Below, piece by piece: positions 13,965-19,729 of a DNA stretch of 19,729 nt; within the stretch, counting starts at the first letter, position 1; each line of letters begins with the position of its first letter. Below the pieces are notes generated by a model. The model was not told the DNA's origin. It made no database searches and worked only from the letters and a program-made list of their open reading frames with translations. Source of the DNA: JBHJGS01 sp050331575 (GTDB lineage: Bacteria > Pseudomonadota > Alphaproteobacteria > Sphingomonadales > Rhodothalassiaceae); contig JBHJGS010000073.1 in assembly GCA_050331575.1 (NCBI GenBank), forward strand, positions 1 to 19,729, read 5' to 3'. A program made the translations under genes and the position numbers.

Positions 13965-15206
13965 ATGAACCTGCTTTTGATCGGCGGCGGCGGGCGCGAG
14001 CATGCGCTGGCCTGGGCGCTGGCGAAGTCGCCGCGCCTGGGCCGCCTGTACGCCGCTCCCGGCAATGCCGGCATCGCGCAACTGGCCCATTGCGCGGATC
14101 TCACCCCTGCCGATCATGGCGCGGTCATCAGCTTTTGCCGCGACAAGGCGATCGATTTGGTGGTGATCGGGCCGGAGGCGCCCCTGGTGGCCGGGCTGGC
14201 CGATGATCTTCTGGCGGCCAACATCCCAGTGTTCGGCCCGACCATGGCAGCGGCGCGGCTGGAGGGGTCCAAGGCCTTCACCAAGGCGCTGTGCGCAGAG
14301 CATGACATTCCAACCGCCGCCTTCGCGCGATTCGATGATGCCGAGGCCGCCCGCGCCCATGTCGACACGGTCGGGGCGCCGATCGTGATCAAGGCCGACG
14401 GGCTGGCCGCGGGCAAGGGCGTCACCGTGGCGGCAACCGTGCAGGAGGCGCGCGCAGCCATAGAGCGGCTGGCCGGCCAGGGCCCGCTGATCGTCGAGGA
14501 GTGCCTGATCGGCGAGGAGGCCAGCCTGTTCGTCCTGTGCGATGGCGAACGGCTGCTGCCGCTGGCCGGCGCGCAGGATCACAAGCGCTTGGGCGACGGC
14601 GATACCGGGCCCAACACCGGCGGCATGGGCGCCTATTCGCCGGCCCCTGCGCTGACCCCGACGGTCATCGACCAGGCCATGGCCAAGATTGTGGTGCCGA
14701 CGGTCAAGGCGCTGGCCGACAAGGGCACGCGCTATCGCGGTTTGCTTTATGCCGGGCTGATGCTGACCGCGGAGGGACCCAAGCTCCTGGAATATAATTG
14801 CCGATTCGGTGATCCAGAGACCCAGGCGGTGCTGCCGCGGCTGCGCTCGGACCTGGCCGAGCTGCTGCACGCCACAGCGCTGGGGCAATTGGGCGAACGC
14901 AGGCTGGATTGGGACCCGCGCGCGGCCTTGACGGTGGTGATGGCGTCGCACGGCTATCCCGGCGGCTATGACACCGGCCATGAGATCACCGGGCTGGATG
15001 CCGCACAGGCGACCGGCGCGCTGGTGTTCCACGCCGGTACCCATGTGGCGGACGGGCGCATCGTCACCGCCGGCGGGCGGGTGCTGGCGGTGACCGCCCT
15101 GGGCGACACCATCGCCGCGGCGCGGTCCGCGGCCTATGACGCGGTCGGCAAGATCAACTGGCACCAGGCGATGTTTCGCAAGGATATCGGCTGCAAGGCC
15201 CGCTGA
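13965..15206 (+). CDS. purD: Phosphoribosylamine-glycine ligase
   Basis: This is a 413-residue ATP-grasp enzyme of normal family length. Motifs in order: N-terminal LLIGGGGREHALAWALAKSP, VVIGPEAPLVAGLADDL, the ATP-grasp VIKADGLAAGKGVTVA, the purD signature block EEASLFVLCDGERLLPLAGAQDH, then DTGPNTGGMGAYSPAP, and LEYNCRFGDPETQAVLPRL. It joins phosphoribosylamine and glycine to make GAR, the second step of de novo purine synthesis in the cytosol. The ribosome site is weak. The 86-bp gap to xseA must hold both divergent promoters, but I could not define them. The gene after it has its own promoter, so purD is probably monocistronic. Confidence 0.97.
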   Translation: MNLLLIGGGGREHALAWALAKSPRLGRLYAAPGNAGIAQLAHCADLTPADHGAVISFCRDKAIDLVVIGPEAPLVAGLADDLLAANIPVFGPTMAAARLEGSKAFTKALCAEHDIPTAAFARFDDAEAARAHVDTVGAPIVIKADGLAAGKGVTVAATVQEARAAIERLAGQGPLIVEECLIGEEASLFVLCDGERLLPLAGAQDHKRLGDGDTGPNTGGMGAYSPAPALTPTVIDQAMAKIVVPTVKALADKGTRYRGLLYAGLMLTAEGPKLLEYNCRFGDPETQAVLPRLRSDLAELLHATALGQLGERRLDWDPRAALTVVMASHGYPGGYDTGHEITGLDAAQATGALVFHAGTHVADGRIVTAGGRVLAVTALGDTIAAARSAAYDAVGKINWHQAMFRKDIGCKAR

Positions 15207-15222
15207 AGCCCGGACTGTCGGT

Positions 15223-15251
15223 TTGACACGTCGTTTGAAAGGGTTTCTAAA
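15223..15251 (+). promoter_or_regulatory. Sigma70-type promoter of the hydrolase operon
   Basis: A perfect -35 TTGACA (15223-15228), an exactly 17-base spacer, and TCTAAA (15246-15251) with four of six consensus -10 bases. It lies 17 bp after the purD stop and 43 bp before the hydrolase ATG. It is the best promoter match I found in the window. Confidence 0.65.
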
Positions 15252-15294
15252 CCAACTGCCAAGGCCACGCTGATCGGGATCTGTCTGCCCAAAA

Positions 15295-16185
15295 ATGAGA
15301 GCCACCCTCGCCCTTGCCGTTCTGATACCCGCCATATTGCTGGCGCTGTTCGTGCTGACGCCGGCGCGGTTCTTCATCAATGTGCCGTTCGTCACCCCGC
15401 CCTGGCCTGGCAATGCGGACTGGGCGGATCAGACAGGGCTTCAGCGCGGCTTCGTCGAGGTGCCGGGCCTGGGCGTCACCGTCTCCTATGTGCGCGCCGG
15501 GGATCCCGCCGGGCAACGGGTGATTTTCGTGCACGGCACGCCGGGCTATGCCGGGGATTTCACTTGGCAGCTGCGCCATGTGCCGCCGGGGCGGGATTAT
15601 ATCGCCGTGGACCGGCCGGGCTTCGGCTGGTCCGACACAGCGCGCGCCTTCCCTGACCTTGAAGACCAGGTCAAGGCGCTGGATCCGTTCCTGGACCCGG
15701 ACCGCCCGGCCATCCTGGTCGGCTTCTCGCTGGGCGGGCCGATCGTGGTGCGCGCGGCCATCGACCGGTCCGCAGCCGTTGCCGGCTTGGTGCTCGCCTC
15801 GGGCAATCTCGACCCCGCCCTGGAGGAGTGGAAATGGTACAATGCCGTGGCCGACTCCGATTTTCTGAAACCGCTGCTGCGCACCGACTGGCGTCTGTCC
15901 AACGAGGAATTGCGGCCGCATCGGGCGGAACTGGAAGCGCTGGCCGGCCGTCTGGCCGAGATCGAGGCACCGGTGGCGCTGGTGCATGCGCGCGACGACA
16001 GCTTGGTCCCGTTCGCCAACATGCTCTATGCCAAGGCGCAATTGAGCCGGGCGCCCCTGGTGCATGAGCGGGTGCTGGATGTCGGCGATCATATGGTGCC
16101 GATCCGCCGGCCGGAGCTGATCGCCGAGGCATTGGACGCCCTGATCGGCGCGGACGAGATGCAAGCCGCGGGACTGAACCGATGA
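15295..16185 (+). CDS. Membrane-anchored alpha/beta hydrolase
   Basis: This 296-residue protein begins with an N-terminal hydrophobic segment (residues 3-21, LALAVLIPAILLALFV), probably a signal anchor that places the enzyme on the periplasmic face. The fold elements are clear: oxyanion HGTPG at 80-84, DRPGFGWSD at 106-114, nucleophile S145 in GFSLGG, acid in HARDDSLVP (D234/D235) and catalytic H266 in GDHMVP. It is a serine hydrolase (esterase/lipase-like); the substrate cannot be told from the sequence. No Shine-Dalgarno is evident before ATG, so the start could be leader-dependent. Its stop overlaps the next start by ATGA (16182-16185). It is the first gene of a three-gene operon with the promoter just upstream. 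Confidence 0.88.
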   Translation: MRATLALAVLIPAILLALFVLTPARFFINVPFVTPPWPGNADWADQTGLQRGFVEVPGLGVTVSYVRAGDPAGQRVIFVHGTPGYAGDFTWQLRHVPPGRDYIAVDRPGFGWSDTARAFPDLEDQVKALDPFLDPDRPAILVGFSLGGPIVVRAAIDRSAAVAGLVLASGNLDPALEEWKWYNAVADSDFLKPLLRTDWRLSNEELRPHRAELEALAGRLAEIEAPVALVHARDDSLVPFANMLYAKAQLSRAPLVHERVLDVGDHMVPIRRPELIAEALDALIGADEMQAAGLNR

Positions 16186-17255
16186 GCCGAGCCGCACACT
16201 TCTCCGGCACCAAGCCGGTGTCGGACAAACATGCTTTCGATGTGGCGCGTCTGGAAGACTGGCTGGCCACGCGGGTGGCCGATTTCCGCCCGCCGCTGAC
16301 CGTGGAGCAGTTCAAGGGCGGCCAGTCCAACCCCACCTACAAGCTCATCGATGCCACCGGGCGGGCGTTTGTGCTGCGCCGCAAGCCGCCGGGCAAGCTT
16401 GTGAAGTCGGCGCATGCGGTGGATCGGGAATATCGCGTGATTACCGCGTTGGCCGAGACCGACGTGCCGGTGGCCAGGACCTACGGCCTGTGCACTGACG
16501 AAAGCGTCATCGGCACCTGGTTTTATGTGATGGATTGTGTCGCCGGGCGGATCTTTTGGGATGCCTGCCCTGAGGAGGTCTCCAACGCCGAACGCGCTGC
16601 CTTGTTCGACGCCATGAACGACACCATCGCCAAGCTGCACAGCGTCGATTATCGCGCCATCGGGCTGGAGGATTATGGCAAGCCGGGCAATTATTTCGCC
16701 CGCCAGATCGCGCGCTGGTCCAAGCAATATCTGGAGGATGAAGATGCCGGCCGGTTCGAGGCGATGGACCGGCTGGTGGCATGGCTGCCGGAGAATATTC
16801 CCGCCGGCGACGAGACCAGCATCGTCCACGGCGATTTCCGCATCGACAATCTGATCTTCCATGACAGCGAGCCGCGAATCCTGGCGATTTTGGACTGGGA
16901 ATTGTCCACGCTCGGCCATCCCCTGGCCGATTTCGCCTATCACTGCCTGATGTACCGCATGCCGCCGCAGGGCTTTACCGGATTGTTGGGGGTGGATTTG
17001 CCGGCCAAGGCGATCCCGTCAGAGCAGGATTATCGCGCGGCATATTGCCGGCGCACCGGCCGGCCGCCCATCTCCGATGCCGAGTTCGACTTCTATATCG
17101 CCTTCAACATGTTCCGCCTGGCCGGCATTCTGCACGGCATTCTGGGCCGGGTGACGCGCGGCACTGCTGCCTCGGCGCATGCCGCCGCCCAGGGGGCGAT
17201 GGCCGAACCGCTGGCCAAGCTGGCCTGGTCCCAGGTGGAGCGCCTGAGCCGGTGA
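16182..17255 (+). CDS. Phosphotransferase family protein (APH fold, ACAD10/11-like)
   Basis: This 357-residue APH-family (PF01636) protein has FKGGQSNPTYKL (nucleotide-binding loop, about 44-54), the lysine strand VLRRKPPGKL (63-72), catalytic HGDFRIDNLIF (H216-D218-N223) and the metal-binding ILDWELSTLGHPLADFAY (D238). These match the bacterial relatives of the ACAD10/ACAD11 kinase domain, which phosphorylate 4-hydroxyacyl-CoAs in beta-oxidation. It is not an antibiotic-resistance-type kinase. The usual acyl-CoA dehydrogenase partner is absent here, although a 2,4-dienoyl-CoA reductase-like gene lies elsewhere in the window. The 4-bp overlaps with genes on both sides point to coupled translation. 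The substrate is inferred only. Confidence 0.88.
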   Translation: MSRAAHFSGTKPVSDKHAFDVARLEDWLATRVADFRPPLTVEQFKGGQSNPTYKLIDATGRAFVLRRKPPGKLVKSAHAVDREYRVITALAETDVPVARTYGLCTDESVIGTWFYVMDCVAGRIFWDACPEEVSNAERAALFDAMNDTIAKLHSVDYRAIGLEDYGKPGNYFARQIARWSKQYLEDEDAGRFEAMDRLVAWLPENIPAGDETSIVHGDFRIDNLIFHDSEPRILAILDWELSTLGHPLADFAYHCLMYRMPPQGFTGLLGVDLPAKAIPSEQDYRAAYCRRTGRPPISDAEFDFYIAFNMFRLAGILHGILGRVTRGTAASAHAAAQGAMAEPLAKLAWSQVERLSR

Positions 17256-17752
17256 GCGCACCGGTGACGACGCATTTTCTCATCATCTTCGGGGCGCGGG
17301 TTCGCGCGGACGGATCGCCTACCGGCTCTCTGGCGCGGCGCATCGACGGCGCTTTGGCTTTGGCGCGATCGCGCGGGGACGTGTATTTCCTGGTCACCGG
17401 CGGCCAGGGCGAACACGGCCCGCCGGAGGCCCATGTCATGCGTGATCGGTTGATCGCCGCCGGGGTCGACCCCGCGTGCATTCTGGTCGACGACCGGTCC
17501 AAGGACACCTTGCAATCGGTGCGCGCCTGTGCGGCCATGCTGCGCGGCCAGCGCGGCCGGGTGCTGGTCTGCTCCAGCAATTACCACAATCCGCGCTGCG
17601 CGCTCTTGTTGCAGCTGTTGGGCATCCCCGCGCGCATCCCCCGCATGCCGGCGGACCGGCCGGCCTTGGGGCTGCTGCGCTGGCTCTATATGGTCCTGCG
17701 CGAAGCGCCCGCCACGCTCTATGACAGCGTCTTGGTGCTGACCGGCCGGTAA
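17252..17752 (+). CDS. DUF218/YdcF-like protein
   Basis: This 166-residue protein has FLIIFGARVRADGSPTGSL at the start, FLVTGGQGEHGPPEA near residue 50, DDRSKDTLQSVRACAAML, and VCSSNYHNPRCALLLQLLGI. This is the DUF218 (YdcF/ElyC/SanA) pattern with its conserved TGG, S-K-D-T and S..YH.PR blocks. Members bind nucleotide-like ligands or act in envelope homeostasis. This one has no transmembrane segment and is probably cytosolic. GTG 17252 is chosen because GTGA overlaps the previous stop. The frame continues upstream only as an alternate frame of the kinase gene. It is the third gene of the hydrolase operon and ends in TAA, 24 bp from the convergent lactonase-like gene. Confidence 0.85.
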   Translation: MSAPVTTHFLIIFGARVRADGSPTGSLARRIDGALALARSRGDVYFLVTGGQGEHGPPEAHVMRDRLIAAGVDPACILVDDRSKDTLQSVRACAAMLRGQRGRVLVCSSNYHNPRCALLLQLLGIPARIPRMPADRPALGLLRWLYMVLREAPATLYDSVLVLTGR

Positions 17753-17776
17753 TGCCCGCCTTCGAGGGCGCGCGCT

Positions 17777-19348
17777 CTAGAAGGCGTCGATGCCCTGAAT
17801 ATTGAAGGCCGGCAGCTCCGGCGTCAGGACTTCCTGGATCAGGGTCAAACCGCCGCCGGCGCCGTCCGGTCCGGGCTCGTCGATGCGATAGACCAGGATG
17901 CCGCGCGCCAGGCCCAAGGTCTGGTAGAGGAAACGGCCATCGTCGCTGATGCGAAAGTCCAGAAAGCCATCCGTGCCGCCCAGCAAGGTGTTGGGCGCGC
18001 CCCCGAAACTGTCTGCCTCCACACCCGGCCCGGCCGCTGCCTCCGGCCCCAGGCCCTCGGTGGTGACTTTGTCGGCAAACCCGAACAAGAGGCTTGGCCG
18101 CGGGATTGCCATGCCGTCGGCGGCATCAGGCGGTGTCACCATATCCGGTGGCGCATCGCCCAGCCCATTGCCCTGAGCCACCACTTCTTCGATCAGGGCG
18201 ATTTCGCCGGCCTCGAAGCGGAAGGCGGAGATCGAGCTATCGATGGTATTGACCACCCAGAAAAGACTGCCGTCATTGCTGAACTGGATCCAGCAAGTCG
18301 CCGACTGGCCGGAGCCGAGCACTGTGGTTTCGCTGACCACATCATTGACCGGCACGGCATCAATCAGGACCAGCTCGCCGCTGGGCAGGATTTCCCAACT
18401 GGACACGCCGCCGGGCTGGAACAATGGGATCACGCCGGGGCCGGGAAAGCCCGGCGTCAGGGTCGGCACCGGCGTGCCGTCCGGCAGGGCGACACTGCGC
18501 GCCTCGGTGACCACCGCGAATTGCCGGCCGTCCTGGGCAATCGTTTCCAGGCCGAGGGCCAGGGTTATGGCCCGATCCGGCTGATCCGCCGGTGAAATCG
18601 AAATACCCGCGGACAGGGGCGCCAGCGAGGGCAGGCCGTTGTCGTCCAGGCCGAACACCACGACCGAATTGTCATCGTCCACGAACGAGGGGCTGGCCGG
18701 CGTGCCGGCGCTGCCGGCATTGAGCGAGGTGACGATCAGGAAATTGCCGTCCAGGCTGACGTCCAAACCGGCCGGCCGGTTGGTGAGCAGGCGCAAGGAA
18801 TTGGAGATTGGGACCAGCCGGCCGAACGCGGTCAACCGGAACGCCTCGATCAGGCCAACCTCGCCGAGGCTGCCGGCAAACATGCCATCCGCGTCGATTG
18901 AGGAGACATAGATCATGTCCCCGCGCTGGGCGATCGAGGAGGGACCGAAGCCGCGCACCGGCGTCACGTCGGTCAGCACCGGCACAAAATCAGCGCCAAT
19001 CACAAAGCTGCTGATCGATGCGCTGCCACCGTTCAAAACGAACAGGAATTGCCGATCCTCGCTCAGTTGCACGGCATAGGTGGATTGCAGCGGATCCAGT
19101 CCGTCCCCGGTGTCGAAGAACGGAAAGCCCGAGCCGACGATCCCGGTTCCAGCCCCGCCGGTGGCAATCTGGCCGAGGAATTCGATGGTGCCATTGGCGC
19201 GGCGACCATAGGCCAAAACCGCATTGCCCTCGGGATCATTCGTCATGGTATAGACCCCGCCGACAAAGTCCTCCGGCTGGGCCAGCGTCATGACGCCGCT
19301 CAGCCACAAGAGAATGGCGGTCGTCGACAGAATTGCTTTGACGATCAT
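17777..19348 (-). CDS. Secreted beta-propeller lactonase-family protein
   Basis: This 523-residue protein has a signal peptide (MIVKAILSTTAILLWLSGVM, cleavage after about residue 23, TLA-Q). Mature sequence begins GGVYTMTNDPEGNAVLAYGR, followed by GTIEFLGQIATGGAGTG. It continues with repeated strands such as DRQFLFVLNGGSASISSFVI, GLDVSLDGNFLIVTSLNAGS and NDGSLFWVVNTIDSSISAF. This is the pattern of the 6-phosphogluconolactonase/3-carboxymuconate cyclase-like beta-propeller family (PF10282). The secreted subgroup has no established substrate, so lactonase activity is not implied. ATG 19348 is preceded by GGAG seven bases upstream; an earlier ATG (19390) would add 14 residues before the signal peptide. 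It ends in TAG. An IS5-type element lies just upstream and may have displaced or replaced its promoter. Confidence 0.85.
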   Translation of the reverse strand: MIVKAILSTTAILLWLSGVMTLAQPEDFVGGVYTMTNDPEGNAVLAYGRRANGTIEFLGQIATGGAGTGIVGSGFPFFDTGDGLDPLQSTYAVQLSEDRQFLFVLNGGSASISSFVIGADFVPVLTDVTPVRGFGPSSIAQRGDMIYVSSIDADGMFAGSLGEVGLIEAFRLTAFGRLVPISNSLRLLTNRPAGLDVSLDGNFLIVTSLNAGSAGTPASPSFVDDDNSVVVFGLDDNGLPSLAPLSAGISISPADQPDRAITLALGLETIAQDGRQFAVVTEARSVALPDGTPVPTLTPGFPGPGVIPLFQPGGVSSWEILPSGELVLIDAVPVNDVVSETTVLGSGQSATCWIQFSNDGSLFWVVNTIDSSISAFRFEAGEIALIEEVVAQGNGLGDAPPDMVTPPDAADGMAIPRPSLLFGFADKVTTEGLGPEAAAGPGVEADSFGGAPNTLLGGTDGFLDFRISDDGRFLYQTLGLARGILVYRIDEPGPDGAGGGLTLIQEVLTPELPAFNIQGIDAF

Positions 19349-19390
19349 AGCAAACTCCAAATCATAGAGACGCAAAACCCCCTCCCACAC

Positions 19391-19729
19391 CTGCGATTCA
19401 CCAGCAGGCCCAAGAAAAAACTGGACACCTCCATCAACGGGTTTTGCGGGTCTGCTGACGAGTTTTTTGGCGTGGCGCCGCTCGTCGTTAGCGGCTTGAG
19501 GGGTGCTCGTGGACCGGCTCCTCGCCGGTCATGGGGGGTCGGGGCGGCGCCCGTTAGGTTATTGCGCCCCTTGGTTCGTGCATGATCAACCGCCGCATAT
19601 TGTAGGCGATGTTGCAGAGGCCGATTTTTATCTTTGCTCTGTCGATGCCGATGGTCCTGATTTTCAGCCCCATGCGGTGTTTCTGGTCGGCGAAGACGTG
19701 TTCAACAAAGGCGCGGACTTTCGACCTTG
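19391..19729 (-). mobile_element. End of an IS5-family insertion sequence (partial)
   Basis: The window ends inside an IS5-type element. Its transposase 3' end is at 19554, and the non-coding end of the element should lie within about 19400-19553. I cannot fix the terminal repeat because the other end is outside the window. The stretch holds a hairpin GACCGG-CTCCTCG-CCGGTC near 19511-19530. CGCAAAACCC (19371-19380) and GGGTTTTGCG (19439-19448) form a 10-bp inverted repeat that straddles the probable junction. Confidence 0.5.
19554..19729 (-). CDS. IS5-family transposase, C-terminal fragment (cut by window edge)
   Basis: The minus-strand frame is open from the window edge to TAA at 19554-19556. 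It reads 57 residues with SKVRAFVEHVFADQKHRMGL, RTIGIDRAKIKIGLCNIAYN and MRRLIM. The VEHVFA..K..MG...RTIGI.RA..KIG..N..YN.RR pattern is the typical end of IS5-family DDE transposases, including the final catalytic glutamate region (VEHVF). The body of the gene is outside the window. It faces the lactonase-like gene in the same orientation, so transcription leaving the IS could drive that gene. Confidence 0.85.
   Translation of the reverse strand, partial: RSKVRAFVEHVFADQKHRMGLKIRTIGIDRAKIKIGLCNIAYNMRRLIMHEPRGAIT

Noticed and set aside
15207..15294. tRNA or small RNA gene after purD
   Set aside because: No cloverleaf or T-loop signature is visible. The stretch is better explained by the TTGACA-17-TCTAAA promoter.
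13914..15413. Minus-strand ORF of 499 codons opposite purD
   Set aside because: It is fully antisense to a canonical purD; there are no motifs and the composition is typical of high-GC shadow frames.
16182..17255. APH-fold gene as an aminoglycoside-resistance determinant
   Set aside because: The motifs and length match ACAD10/11-like phosphotransferases, not antibiotic kinases, and there is no resistance context.

Overview
The window looks like GC-rich alphaproteobacterial chromosome. The grxC - carbon-nitrogen hydrolase - DUF1178 run, the divergent xseA/purD pair, a TIGR02001-type outer-membrane protein, cytochrome c' and the ATGA/GTGA gene overlaps all fit that group. I cannot place it below class level with confidence. 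Both edges are cut through insertion sequences: the end of an IS630-type transposase on the left and the end of an IS5-type transposase on the right.

Layout. Bases 1-140 are the IS630 end. Bases 348-1919 (+) hold glutaredoxin, a nitrilase-superfamily amidase and DUF1178, closely packed. Bases 2044-5878 (-) hold a glycine-zipper envelope protein, comM (broken by one in-frame TAG), a UDP-glucuronate 4-epimerase-like enzyme and a TusA-like protein without the family's cysteine. A near-perfect palindrome lies just upstream of the comM ribosome binding site. A 2,4-dienoyl-CoA-reductase-like SDR (+) overlaps tail to tail with a large RTX protein carrying a metalloprotease-like HExxH motif (-). Next on the minus strand is an AIM24/TIGR00266 gene, also broken by one in-frame TAG. 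It is followed by a 71-codon ORF whose C-terminus resembles that of the RTX protein, and then by a good intrinsic terminator.

Bases 10258-10707 (+) encode cytochrome c'. It is separated from a convergent three-gene overlapping operon (xseA, M23 peptidase, TIGR02001-like barrel; -) by a five-unit 15-bp tandem repeat centred on GGGCCC. purD (+) diverges from xseA. After purD, a recognisable sigma70-type promoter precedes a second overlapping operon: membrane-anchored alpha/beta hydrolase, APH-fold phosphotransferase and DUF218/YdcF-like protein. A secreted beta-propeller lactonase-family protein (-) ends the gene-dense part before the IS5 fragment.

The genes are mostly housekeeping (nucleotide metabolism, DNA repair, thiol redox) or envelope/secretion functions. 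I do not see a complete defence system, CRISPR array, prophage or biosynthetic cluster. The most unusual signals are the two single in-frame amber codons in otherwise intact conserved genes, the small ORF with a type I secretion-like tail, the 15-bp repeat, and the palindrome that shares its terminal bases with the IS630 end.
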